Source of the DNA: Oegoconia quadripuncta
Lineage: Eukaryota; Arthropoda; Insecta; Lepidoptera; Autostichidae
Direction: 5' to 3'
Assembly: GCA_949316235.1 (NCBI GenBank)
Contig: OX438748.1
Span: 8,745,001-8,809,000, forward strand
Length of the DNA stretch: 64,000 bases
In this document: positions 43,061 to 53,679 of the stretch, piece by piece
Layout: each line of letters starts with the position of its first letter
Numbering within the stretch: position 1 is the first letter of the stretch
Translations under genes and position numbers: made by a program
Notes under the pieces: generated by a model
Told to the model about the DNA's origin: nothing
Database searches by the model: none
Seen by the model: the letters and a program-made list of their open reading frames with translations, nothing else

Positions 43061-43624
43061 ATGTAAGTTAAGAAAAACCAACATAATAGATACACTATAG
43101 ACATAGCTTAAGTGACCACTTAAGTGCATGAAGTTAAAGTGTTATAGTATAGGTAACCATAGGATTCGAGTGAAGTCTTGGTTAGTGCCTACGTGACCTA
43201 AACTGCTGTGTCAACAAAGTGCAGCTGCACGGCGGGAGTCGACCATTGCAAGATTCCCAGCTCAATCTACACAGCACGTGAATTTCAGAAGGAATTCACA
43301 CCTGAAATCAGTAAATTATGTACTTTTAGTTGCAAAATATCAGTACCGTGGCCTGGTAGGCTGCCTAATATGCCACAGATGAACTATGAATAATGACCTG
43401 TGGTTGCCGTTCGCCTACTTATTATTATTCCGATTATATATTAGGTATATATATATTTATAAACATGACCTGATTATAAGTAACACACACACACAATTTT
43501 ATACAACTTAAAATTGGAACGCACCAGGCAATCGTGATATATGATTTATACATATAACGACCTATTTTTAGCGACATTGTTTTATAAAGAATGACAAATG
43601 AGCATAAAACTCACTTGTATTAAG
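43061..43624. other. No gene; short AC run
   Basis: ACACACACACACA at 43483-43495. A 61-codon frame at 43208 has no domain. Confidence 0.4.
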
Positions 43625-43930
43625 AGGGCTTAATCCGTCCAGTAGCGCCCTCATTGGATAAATCAAGATTTCTTTTTAAATACATGCTAAATATTGTTCT
43701 GACCTGCACTTGAAATGCCTTAAAGCTAATTATAAATGGCTCTAATTACGGTTATTTTCGAGAATTTAAAATGATTAATTTTTATAATCACGAATTTTGG
43801 AATATAACCCCAATCGAAACTATTTTGGTATTATTTTTATTTAGCTTTTAGGTTTCTCAGAGTGATTTTTTTAGTTATTCTGTATTTTATAAGAAACGTA
43901 TATTTTTCCAACTGGACGGAATAAACTTTC
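43625..43930 (+). mobile_element. MITE-like family I, second copy
   Basis: AGGGCTTAATCCGTCCAGTA, CCTCATTGGATAAATCAAGA at the left. AACTGGACGGAATAAACTTT at 43911-43930 is the inverted counterpart, so the element looks like a 300-bp TIR unit. Confidence 0.55.
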
Positions 43931-43974
43931 TTGAAAGATTATCAACTATTGTCCACGACTGGCTCAACTTTCAA

Positions 43975-44155
43975 CTGAAAACATCTGGGAACGACTATAT
44001 AACGTACCCTCCGAAGCACAGAAACGCTCGTGTTAAAATACAACGAGTGGTCACCCATCCAAAGACTGACCGCGCTAGACTTGCTTGGCTAATCGAAAAC
44101 GAATAGCATTTGCAGTCGCATTGACTGCACCACAATTACTTCACGAATGAACAAT
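43975..44155 (-). repeat. 5S-rRNA-derived SINE
   Basis: Minus strand: GTGGTGCAGTCAATGCGACT, GATTAGCCAAGCAAGTCTAG, CGCGGTCAGTCTTTGGATGG, GTGACCACTCG, then TGCTTCGGAGGGTACGTTA. The central block follows the 5S rRNA A/intermediate/C promoter region (GCGCGGTTAGTACTTGGATGGGTGACC in insects) with changes. Too diverged and too differently flanked to be a 5S gene. Confidence 0.75.
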
Positions 44156-44456
44156 GGTTATTGGCATAAAAAAGTTTCTTTCAAACAAGATTTAAAGATT
44201 AATTTTAAGATTGGTAACGACAGGTCGTTTCGTCGCGTAGGGGAAGTGAATTTCACCAATTCGACAGACCGACCGCATGGAACAGGGAATGAATTATGTT
44301 ATTACTTACGATATATATTTTGATATCTTTATAATACCTACAAGAAAGAGACTGGAGGATTCTCGAGGTACTCGTTTTTGTTCTTCGTCGGAAAACACAT
44401 CGTTAATAAATAACAATTCGCACCATTTTAAACTTAACACCTTCATGCATTATAAC

Positions 44457-44757
44457 CTTCATCATCTCAGCCCGTAAACACCCCACTGTAGGGATATAGG
44501 TCTTCCCTCATTATTGAGGGAGTATGGGCCATATAGCCCACCACGCTGGCCCAATGCGGGTTAGGGACTCACATGCCTTTGAATTTTTATTTCTCGGGCA
44601 TGCAGGTTTCCTCACGACATTTTCCTTCACCGTTTAAAAGCAGTCGGTCGTTTAAATGCACATAAATAAACTCATTGGCACTTGGCCTGCCTGGGAATCG
44701 AACCAGGATCTCCCAAATTGGGAGACCGCGTCTTAACCGCTGAGCCACCGACGCTCC
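44457..44757 (-). repeat. SINE-D, reverse copy
   Basis: Head GTCGGTGGCTCAGCGGTTAA, CTCCCAATTTGGGAGATC, B box GGTTCGATTCCC, then GAGGAAACCTGCATGCCCGA and GCCAGCGTGGTGGGCTATAT. The 3' end matches the RTE-type LINE tail, so SINE-D probably borrows LINE machinery through a shared tail. Confidence 0.8.
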
Positions 44758-44938
44758 TCGTATCACCTTAAAACTAAAATAATTGTAGTAGATGATTAAT
44801 TGACGTCTGTGTTTTGGGCACATTAAAAGAATAGAACCATCCCATTTATTCCCGTGGGTGTCGTAACAGGCTACGACTTGCACGTTTTAATGGCGATGGG
44901 CTCTCCCCTGTCACGTGTGCATTTCTATATACATTGCT

Positions 44939-44994
44939 GCCTTTTCGTCGCTCTTGCACTATATCCCCCTATAGTGCAAGAGCGACGAAAAGGC
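44939..44994. repeat. Perfect 25-bp stem hairpin, 6-nt loop
   Basis: GCCTTTTCGTCGCTCTTGCA.. (44939-44963) is exactly complementary to 44970-44994 around TCCCCC. It sits inside repeat R at a place where other copies have no such sequence. Confidence 0.95.
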
Positions 44995-45029
44995 CTCGTT
45001 AAAGGTGAGCTGTGGATGTTATTTCAAGT

Positions 45030-45470
45030 ATTAATATTTTTTTTTATTTTATTTGTTGGTACACAAAACAGATTACAATCGTACATGAGAAGAACTTAAA
45101 TTTAACTTAGATTCGAACTAGATTGGAATCCCAAGCATGTATACACAACATGGTTAAACAAGAACTAGGTTAATTTTTTTTTTTTTTTGTTAAGAATACC
45201 GACAGAATAAAACACTTTTAGCTTTGACGGATCATGTAGCTAAGCATCAAAGTAAAATTGGGATAGAGCTCAATTGAGGACATCTTTTACTAGCCTTTTA
45301 AATGGTTTGGTTCTAAAGTCGAATATGTCTAGGTATGGGGGAATCACCAGTTGAGGACAACTCATTATAAAATCTACACATCCTAACTATGGGATTATAA
45401 TAGGATGTGTTGTTTTTACAGGCATTTAATAAAAATGTTTTGGGGTTACGAAATCTATGGTTAATGTTGA
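45030..45470 (-). repeat. LINE 3' end nested in repeat R
   Basis: T-rich start at 45031, GGTACACAAAACAGATTACA, then decayed sequence up to ATCTATGGTTAATGTTGA. Antisense LINE tail of the type seen at 49388 (ATACTTTATTGCACAACAG). Confidence 0.45.
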
Positions 45471-45560
45471 TTTTAACGTTTGGAACACCCAAACGCTTTT
45501 GTTTGTGATATCTCTGACCGGCCTATTTGGGATAAAGGTTGTGCCTTTATGCATGTATAT

Positions 45561-46513
45561 ACTCGTAAATAAAATATACTCAAGTCTGAGTCAAATATAT
45601 GTAAGAATACCTTAGTTGATAGTAAGTGGGTCTTAGCGATATGAATCTTGACCGATCTGTGAACTATCGCTTTTAGTGTCCACCCACACTATTTGCCTAG
45701 AGCGTATTGATCGAGTTCTCCATTATAAAACAAAGTTTTGGTTTACAATATCCATTTCGACCATTCAAAGCTGATTTCATTGTTCTGAGGTACAAAGGAG
45801 TCGTTAGAGCATAATTCAATTTCTAGCAGCACACAAATATCATAACTTCTGTCAGTAGGTAAAATCACTGTAATAATATAATATATTTTGATTGCAATGA
45901 GAGATATAATATATATCTACATTCTGATGTGTATAATGTATACATAAGTACGTATATGAAAACTTCTTTAAAATTTTACTTGTTAGAGAAACTTTCGCGG
46001 ACACATATCCTTTTAAAGAATCTGGTTCACTACAAGTCGAAATGTTAATTACCAATCATCATCATAGCATCACCAAGGCCTATGTTTAGCAGTGTACCTT
46101 CTGTGGTTTATGTCATCAACAGGGTAGACTGAGTGAGCTACCACATGGCAGGGTTGATTTTCAGATCATTAAAAAGGGAGATGAAGGGGACTGTGCATAC
46201 AGCTTCGAATCTACACAATATGCAGAAAGTATAAGTACTGCCGAGATTTTTACATCATTCTATTTCGATTTTATACACGTGGCTTCATCATGTGTTGTGC
46301 CTATCAGAGCATTCGACAGTAGAACTAAGCCCATATTACAATGACTGAATATCTCACTTGTTTCTGTAATCTGAAGGTTGGATCAATCGTTTCGCTGAAC
46401 AGGCGAAATGCTTATTACAGACTGGTTCTGGAGCTCAGAACTACACTGACTCAGCATCATCTTCACCTTTCTCTCTTCCTCCTCCTTCTACCTTGTAGTA
46501 AAGTGTTAGAAAG
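45561..46513. other. No gene; RTE tail relic near 46055
   Basis: CCAATCATCATCATAGCATC, ACCAAGGCCTATGTTTAGCA (46052-46093) is an RTE-type antisense tail relic. Otherwise featureless. Confidence 0.4.
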
Positions 46514-46880
46514 ATTTTTTTTATGCACGACGGGTTCGTACTTGACCTCAATCACACCTGATGTTAAGTGAAGATGAGGTCGAAGGTGGAAGCGTACTGA
46601 CCCGGGAACCCCAACACATTTGGGGGACTGGCTATCTTATCTCTGACAACCGGAACACAACAATGCTATTAACATTGCTGCTTGGCGGCAGCTTTAGATA
46701 AGATGGTGGTAGTTAGCCAGGCGGACATTTAAAATGCCCTACCAACAACCAAACCGAGTACTTAAACATATACCCCGCTGGCGATCGAACCCGTGACCTC
46801 CGAATCGTAAACCCAATGTTGTTGTATCGTATCGTATAATCGTATAACCCAAACCCAACATTGAGCCACGAAGCCGGTTA
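46514..46880 (-). repeat. SINE-C with small head insertion
   Basis: Body as in other copies (CCCAACACATTTGGGGG, GGCGGACATTTAAAATGCCC). In the head, TTGTATCGTATCGTATAATCG separates AACCCAATGTTG from ACATTGAGCCACG, a short local duplication. Confidence 0.88.
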
Positions 46881-47684
46881 ATTAAATTATTTGGCACCAT
46901 TATTTCTTAATCCTACTTAAAATTAGGACAATAAGAAGTGGCAGTGCCAATAAGGAATCCACTTAGTATAACGTCGCGACATTAGACTCCCTAAAATCCA
47001 GTAACGCGACGTTTGTATTCTGTGGTCACCAGAGAACGGAGACTGGAGAGTACAATTCCGCGCATTACATAATACGTAACCATAAAATATCAAGTGCTGG
47101 CCGTAATTGTTTAAGAAAGTGATACATTAACAATTAAGTGAACAAATAACCGTTTTACTACCTACTAAATAGTGAAAGGCACAATGTTAATACTTATCCA
47201 TTCAGCAGCTTAGGCTATAGGAGACAAGGTAGAAGTCTATAAACACTGAGAAATATTACGCTCCTTCCTAGGGCAATCGAGTATATATGACTTCAGTAAT
47301 ATTACATTTAGGCCTCAATATTTTCTAGAAATGTAATAACGATAATAGAAAAGTGAATTTACAAACGCTGTGGTCAAACAAATCTAATCGTACGTGGAAA
47401 ATATACACTTCACTCATAAAGTATGAATGCAGTCCAACATGGACAGTAGAGTCGGTTGAATATATTTTTAGTCGCTCCATGTGGGTAGTACGCGATAGAA
47501 ATCCAACGAAAGTAATGGCTTTGTGTACTGATACAATTGGGATTGGAAAACACTGGACGTCGTACTGTATACTTTGTTTAGTGCTGCGAACGAATCTAAC
47601 CAACTAAGCTAGTATAAACCTAGTAGAGAACTATACCTACCTACCTAGTAAGAGTATTCGTTGTTGATAGAGAAAATCCCAAGT
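46881..47684. other. No gene recognised
   Basis: Opposed 84- and 92-codon frames at 47325-47607 without domain. No repeats. Confidence 0.4.
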
Positions 47685-47885
47685 AATATTATAAATGCGA
47701 AAGTTTGTGTGTGTGTATATATGTATGTTTGTTACCTCTTCACACCTAAACGGCGGGACGGATTTGTATGAAATTTGGTTTGTAAAAAGACTAGAACCTG
47801 GATAAACATATGGGCTACTTTTTTGCTGAATCGATTTTGATGAAATGTTCCACGCGAACGAAGTCGCGGGCAACAGCTAGTATTA
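47685..47885 (-). repeat. Repeat G copy
   Basis: AATATTATAAATGCGAAAGT, CTTCACACCTAAACGGCGGG, GAAATGTTCCACGCGAACGA, AGTCGCGGGCAACAGCTAGT. Confidence 0.65.
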
Positions 47886-47969
47886 TGTAATCAACTAATA
47901 AGTACTTTATCATCCTTTCTATCAGCTGTCACTACTCCACACACTACCCTTTTACACACCTATCAAAAT

Positions 47970-48180
47970 AATAAATAAATAAATATTTCGAACACTTACT
48001 CCAATCATCTAGTCCTCAACTAAGTAAAGCTCGTATGATGATTACTAGATAACAGATAAATTATAAACATCCGTGACTCAGGAATAAATGTTTGAATTTA
48101 TCAGACAAACATTTACCCTTAGCGGGATTCAAACCCGCAACCGTTGGTTTCGCAGACAGGATCACTATCCACTAAACGGC
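47970..48180 (-). repeat. SINE-B copy
   Basis: AAATATTTCGAACACTTACT, CCAATCATCTAGTCC, CCTTAGCGGGATTCAAACCC, GCAACCGTTGGTTTCGCAGA. The B box is changed (GGTTTGAATCC). Confidence 0.8.
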
Positions 48181-48184
48181 AGGG

Positions 48185-48695
48185 GTTTTTAAGCATTCAA
48201 CAAACAGTGACGAGGTAACAAGTTTAAGAAAAATAGTGATACACATAATGTTAACACAAGATATAAAAATAAACTTGCTGTTCATGTCAGACGTTTACAC
48301 AAATTCATTTAAGGGGCAATGTATACACTTTTATAATAAGGCTCCAGTGGACATTCAAAATTTACCTTTAAATAAATTCAAAACCATCATAAAACAGACA
48401 TTATTTACCAAAGGCTATTATAAAATTTCTGACTATCTGGATGATTAGCATGCATGGACATAGACCGCTCGGCGATATTCAGTCTAACAGTCAGTATTAT
48501 ACAATATAATATATTTGTAACCCAAACTTATTTAATGGAGAAACCCTTGAGTGTCTTGTTCGTGCTTCTCTTGGTAATCAGCTTTGTGAATGAGCAATAA
48601 TGTCAATAATTTTAATATTAAGATAAAAAATGTGACGTTTTTAAGTGATAATTATCCTACGAAATAAATATTTTTTTATTTGATTTGATTCTTTA
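48185..48695 (+). pseudogene. Jockey-like LINE 3' end, second copy
   Basis: GQCIHFYNKAPVDIQNLPLN, KFKTIIKQTLFTKGYYKIS, then a stop near 48448; 3' UTR with TGTGACGTTTTTAAGTGATA and TTATTTGATTTGATTC tail. It matches 4150-4590 closely. SINE-B (reverse) lies immediately upstream. Confidence 0.8.
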
Positions 48696-48744
48696 ACAAA
48701 TTAAAACCAATAATTATAGTTACTTTAGTAATAAAAAATATCTT

Positions 48745-48972
48745 TGAATACACAACGTTCCCACGAAACATCTAGGCTTGTATTATGGATTACGTCCAGA
48801 TGGTTCATATACTACACAAACATTTTTTTGTAAATATATTACATACCTATTATAAATGAAAATATCCATAACTTAGGTGCACGTGTTCGTAGACATCATC
48901 ATACAAACATATGCCCCTAGCGGGATTCAAACCCGCGACCGTTTCTAAGCACTACATCAAACAGGTCGTCGT
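48745..48972 (-). repeat. SINE-A, diverged
   Basis: GTCCAGATGGTTCATATACT, ATGCCCCTAGCGGGATTCAA, ACCCGCGACCGTTTCTAAGC, CATCAAACAGGTCGTCG. The region between the boxes has a deletion. Confidence 0.82.
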
Positions 48973-49654
48973 AAGTAATTTATATGTTTCCTTCAATTCC
49001 TTTGTTATAGAGTTACGTACTCTCAAAGTAAACGCGTATTGGCATATCGAACTCACCTACATATACGTGTGATACACTCACATTCTTGCTTTGAAAGTGT
49101 ATATTTTCACATTTACGTAACTAAACAAACTACACCCGTAGCGATTCTATCAGTTCAAGATTGAGGTCGCAGCTCAGTGCCGTTGTGTCGGCGTTGTCAA
49201 CTTGTAAGGCATCTCGAAAGGTTAAAGTTGGCGGAGTTTACTAGTTCTATGTAATGGTACGAGTATATACAGAATGAAATCAAATACCAAGTAAATAATG
49301 TATACAACCTGTGCCACTTTCTAAACTAAGTGATGAGGAGTCACAGGCTCTTGTTCAAGTTTTTAGTTATTCTTATTTTGTAAAATTGGTACAATACAAT
49401 ACAAATATACTTTATTGCACAACAGAAAAGAAAATACAGTTTCAGAAAAGTGGTAAGAATCGAATGTACAATATTACAAGATATGATTACTTTCAAAAAA
49501 AAGTTTTTTACCCTACGAAAAAAAGGTGAGTAAAATAGAAGTTAGAACAAGAACAAGAAACATATAGTTTTTTTTAAAACCATCATCATCAAAGAGCTGT
49601 GCAATCGATGCCTCCGGGGCATGATTCCTACTTGCCCGTTAACAGTATTTTTCT
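48973..49654. other. No gene; LINE terminus near 49388
   Basis: GGTACAATACAATACAAATA, TACTTTATTGCACAACAG (49388-49426) is an antisense LINE 3' terminus. Otherwise nothing. Confidence 0.4.
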
Positions 49655-50530
49655 TAGTTAGGCTTCCGTACTCGAAGATCAAACGGAGCCTTATTGCTGT
49701 CGCTTATGAGTCCGTCCGTCTGTCCGTCCGTCATCTATCACAAAGCTTTAGCAGCTTAACTGTTCAGGTTACATCATATTTGCACCAAATTGACTTGCTG
49801 ACACAAAGCCAGGACAAGTATAAATAAATATTTTCCCATACAATCAATCAATTAAGTAATCATTCTATGGCACAATTTTCATGGGTATGAAAATAAAAAT
49901 CTGACCATTGTTTTGAGCTTGTTATGTAGACAAAGACTGTGTTTTTGTTTTAAAAAATATTAGAAAACAAAGGCATGGCAATCCGTCAAAGTATGATTTT
50001 TTTCAAAATTATGTTCCGTAGTATTTTTCGGATGTCCATTGACCGATGCACTTAAAATTCAGTGATAATGTTACGCTTATACATACATTATCAATGCCTA
50101 GAAAGTACTCGATTAGTCACTATTCCAAATTCACAGATTCTTCCATCCATTCACATGCACATTATGCTAACTCACACACATGCATACACACACACACATA
50201 CTAATACAAAAATACACCAAAATTAATTCGTTCATTCTCGTACCTCCGCAGCTGAATATATGCAATTATTTAGTAATCTGTGGCTAATGGTGCTGGTGTT
50301 ACAATAAACTATATTAGTTTGTAAATTAGTCTATAAGTAACAGTTATTGTAACACTGTTTGTTAGTTAGTTAAATTAAAAAAATGTTTATTATTATGTAT
50401 CCGAGTATTTTACTAACAAATACCAATATATTCATAAATTTGAATTTAAATTCCTTCATTTTGCGGTTAGCATGCACAGACGACTTACTTTCTACATTTG
50501 ATGCGGAACCCTAAATGTGCGAAAGCACTT
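49655..50530 (+). repeat. Dispersed repeat with CCGTCCGTCTGTCC
   Basis: GGCTTCCGTACTCGAAGATC, AAACGGAGCCTTATTGCTGT, CCGTCCGTCTGTCCGTCCGT and, far downstream, GCGGAACCCTAAATGTGCGA. Start and end have the look of a common moth/butterfly repeat (GGTTCCGTAC type). CA-rich simple sequence at 50170-50200 inside. Confidence 0.45.
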
Positions 50531-50994
50531 GGGCGGTTCTTTATATTGTTTTTTGATTAGATATGATTACTTTAAAACTGATTTTAGTTTAGTTGGTGTA
50601 CATCCGAATCGACACCAATATGTAGGTTACTATGCAAAACTGATAATATTAAATCAATAAGTCACTAATGAACTTAATAACAAGTACACTATTTGATCTT
50701 ACAACAACTTGAAGAGAATATTGGATTAAATTCTTGAATAACTATCTCTTCATATTACAAACTAACGCGTATCGAATATTGATTGAACTTTGCCGGGAAG
50801 ATAAATTTAGTTCGTTGTGTACCAATCTTGAATATCTAAATTGTCGTGAAAAGTTCCTTATTAATTTCTCAACCTTGAATATTATTTTGAATTACATTTT
50901 ATGTCGACTTACAAATAAAAGATGTTGTTTTCGATAATACAATTCGGGCAAAAAAAAAAAATTCGACAAAAAAAATAATTACCCGACTACCCAG

Positions 50995-51180
50995 AAAAGA
51001 GTGGATGTTTTTCGAGTGGATGTATGTATGTAGATTACCTCCTATAGCCTATACGCCTTAACCGATTTTGAAATGCAAGCTGTCGTTTGAGTCATCATGA
51101 TCTCTAGAGTGTCATACATTTTATGGTAAAAAATCCAACATGCCGCCCCAAAATACAAAATACGCTGTCGGTTTTTTAGT
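50995..51180 (+). repeat. Repeat E, reference copy
   Basis: TACCTCCTATAGCCTATACG, CCTTAACCGATTTTGAAATG, ATGGTAAAAAATCCAACATG, AATACGCTGTCGGTTTTTTA. Confidence 0.6.
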
Positions 51181-51457
51181 TCCTGTATAATAAATATTCA
51201 TAACTGTAATACTTCGTTAAAATGTAACCTATTTTTTAAAATATTAAACAGATAACTATTAATGTTATCTGATAATTAATTAAATCGAATTTTTGACTAA
51301 TATAGCAGCTGTTGTAGTCGTACCTAATTCATCCTAAGGTACTCTGACCTCTATAACTCAGATTTATTCTAGCTTAGGTGTCAGAAGCACAGATTTCGTA
51401 ATAGTCATGTCAGCATTCTTATCGTTATTCCTCCTAGCTATGAGCGTCTTACTTACA

Positions 51458-51745
51458 GCGTCGGTGGCTCAGCGGTTAAGCTTAAATTTGGGAGGTCCGG
51501 GTTCGATTCCCAACACATTTGGGGGACTGGCTATCATATCTCTGACAACCGGAACACAACAATGCTATTAACATTGCTGCTTGGCGGCAGATTTAGATAA
51601 GATGGCGGCAGCTAGCCAGGCAGACATTTAAAATGCCCTACCACCAACCAAACCGAGTACTAAACATGTATCTCGCTGGGTATCGAACCCGCGACCTTCG
51701 ATTCATAAATCCGATGTTGTTTACATTGAGCCACGGAGGCGGTTA
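51458..51745. repeat. Chimera: SINE-D head joined to reversed SINE-C
   Basis: 51458-51511 is the SINE-D tRNA head (GTCGGTGGCTCAGCGGTTAA.., B box GGTTCGATTCCC). From 51509 it becomes SINE-C on the minus strand, beginning at CCCAACACATTTGGGGG. The junction lies in CCC shared by both. Confidence 0.85.
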
Positions 51746-51869
51746 AAGTTAAAGTAAAATAATTTCAACTGATGCTGATATAAATAATTAGTATTTTAGG
51801 GTCTCATCTCATTAGGTCTGATAATTATAATTATTTAGTATGTACACTTTATAAAAAAACATCAATTTG

Positions 51870-52110
51870 GACATATGGAGAGGATGACTGAAGAAAGAGT
51901 AACGAAAGAGTGCGAGTAACAAAGCGAACGATGAAATCGGGGACGTTTTAAAGAAAGGCCAAGTTAAGTGTATCCTCAACCGACGAGCATAATAAATGAC
52001 AACTTTATTAGAATGAATGTAGCATAAGAGGTGTGTCAGGATCGTGGCAAGTGGAAGTCTATGGCCTCTGCCTACTCTTACGGGAAACAGGCATGACTTT
52101 ATATATGTAT
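51870..52110 (+). pseudogene. LINE C-terminus, copy facing right
   Basis: HMERMTEERVTKECE, then EIGDVLKKGQVKCILNRRA and, in another frame, VCQDRGKWKSMASAYSYGKQ and a stop near 52094. The same family as 52160-52452 on the other strand. Confidence 0.65.
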
Positions 52111-52159
52111 GTGACATCAATACTAAACATAAAAATACATAGACATACGGCATTATTTT

Positions 52160-52452
52160 ACACACATATACATATGCTCACGCCTGTTTCCTTTTGCAGA
52201 GACTATTGATTTCCACTTGCAATGATCCTGACATACTACTTTTGCTTCTTCCACTCTCATCAAATGCTTCATACACGCTCGTCGGTTAATGGTTGACCGC
52301 ACCTGACCTTTGGTGAGTACATCAGCCACTTGATTGATGTACGTCCTTCTTGGTCGACCTTTACCGACCTTAACATTCATGCTCTCGTTATAAATTGATT
52401 TCGTTTCTCGTTTGTTGACAGAACGAATGGGTGATTCGTTCTGTATTTGCAT
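52160..52452 (-). pseudogene. LINE C-terminus, copy facing left
   Basis: 99 codons: GKGRPRRTYINQVADVLTKG, QVRSTINRRACMKHLMRVEE, AKVVCQDHCKWKSIVSAKG. The NRRACM...V.EA..VC.D...W.S.VSA block is the recognised ending of a lepidopteran RTE/Jockey-type LINE protein. It is open but 5' truncated, with no RT motifs. Confidence 0.75.
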
Positions 52453-52946
52453 TATTTTTAGTACAATGAAATCTAAACAGCGACAGAATTTAATTCAGGA
52501 AACTTAATTTTCAAACTGACCCCATCGGGCATCGAATCTTTCGCCCGCGCAGCTCTTGTTAAAAGCCGCATTACAGGCAAAACCTGTAAAAAAAATTAAA
52601 TTCATCATGCGGTTAAAAACCGTTCGTTTGTTTCAACCTTTGTAATTTACGCAAACGTCAGTAAAACGTTCCGGCGGAGGCAACGGTTCGCAGTGCAAAT
52701 CAATTTACCTCACCCGTTTCACGGATAAAAACCCCGCGCTTTATACGCCCTGTAGGTTTCCGTAGGTACCTATTCTCCTTCCATACGTAATATCTTTATC
52801 ACAGATTATTAAAAGCCGTAACTCAAAGGAATGTTGTTGTTCGGTGAAATGTTCATGAGATGAATAACTATGGACAGTAAACGAGACACATAATTTTTAT
52901 TGTTACAACTGGTCTAGCTGCTATATTAGCGTGTTGTGGATGAAGT
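52453..52946. other. Single-copy-looking DNA, no gene
   Basis: Mixed composition with AACGTTCCGGCGGAGGCAAC (52667-52686) and AAAACCCCGCGCTTTATACG. No repeat match in the window. Possibly conserved noncoding; unproven. Confidence 0.4.
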
Positions 52947-53130
52947 TGACGATCGGTTAGTGTAGTAAATAGTGACCTTATAAATGTTTGTGTGACGAAT
53001 ACTCCCGAGTCATGGATGTTTATATAAATATTTATGTATATTTATCCATTATCTAGGGTCCACAGCACAAGGTTTGCTTAGTTTGGGACTAGATAATTAG
53101 TGTAAATGTCCGAAATATTTATTTATTTTA
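52947..53130 (+). repeat. SINE-B with internal deletion
   Basis: GACGATCGGTTAGTGTAGTA, AATAGTGACC, then directly ATAAATGTTTGTGTGACGAA: the B-box region is deleted. The 3' part CAAGGTTTGCTTAGTTTGGG is normal. Confidence 0.8.
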
Positions 53131-53324
53131 TACTTAAAAGGAGACCCCTGATACCTCATTGAATGTTGTATTAAGGTATTGAAAAACATTTTTTTCATTT
53201 TCATTTATTTAGTTAAACTACGATGTCAAAAAGCAGACTTTACTCGTAATATACATACGCTAAATATATTCTTTTAAACAAAAAATAGTAATCTAAATAA
53301 ATTTTTTATTTTATTTTAATAGTT

Positions 53325-53384
53325 TATTATTTCATTATTATTTTACAGTAGTGTCCACTCCTGTAAAATAATAATGAAATAATA
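53325..53384. repeat. Perfect 24-bp stem hairpin, 12-nt loop
   Basis: TATTATTTCATTATTATTTT ACAG (53325-53348) pairs exactly with 53361-53384 around TAGTGTCCACTC. AT-rich. Confidence 0.9.
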
Positions 53385-53679
53385 ATAGAATATATTAAGA
53401 AATACATACTAAAAAGAGAAACGTTCACATCACAGGTAGAACAAATGTTGTGGTGCCAAGAAGGCTAGCGGCGTTGCCAAGTTCTATGGCTATACGTATG
53501 CGTTGCCTCAGGGAGCTGCCAGCCTTCTAATCACCCGACAAAAAAAGTTTATCCATTATAAAACGTTAATAAAATATATTTATACTAAAAACAATAATGT
53601 AGTCGAGTTGCAAAAGTCTTATAAAAATCGGAAAAGTTTAAACTATCAATAATCTGACGAATATTCTGCACATTTAAAC

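Larger units (their letters stand above)
44803..45560 (+). repeat. Repeat R, interrupted twice
   Basis: 5' part TAAAAGAATAGAACCATCCC and CACGTGTGCATTTCTATA to about 44930. It resumes as AAAGGTGAGCTGTGGATGTT at 45001 and again as CACCCAAACGCTTTTGTTTG at 45488. A hairpin (44939-44994) and a LINE tail (about 45030-45470) lie in the gaps. Confidence 0.6.

Noticed and set aside
43975..44155. 5S rRNA gene
   Set aside because: Only the central promoter block matches; ends differ from 5S and a second truncated copy exists.
51812..52165. 117-codon minus-strand frame
   Set aside because: Antisense to a recognisable LINE protein fragment on the plus strand.
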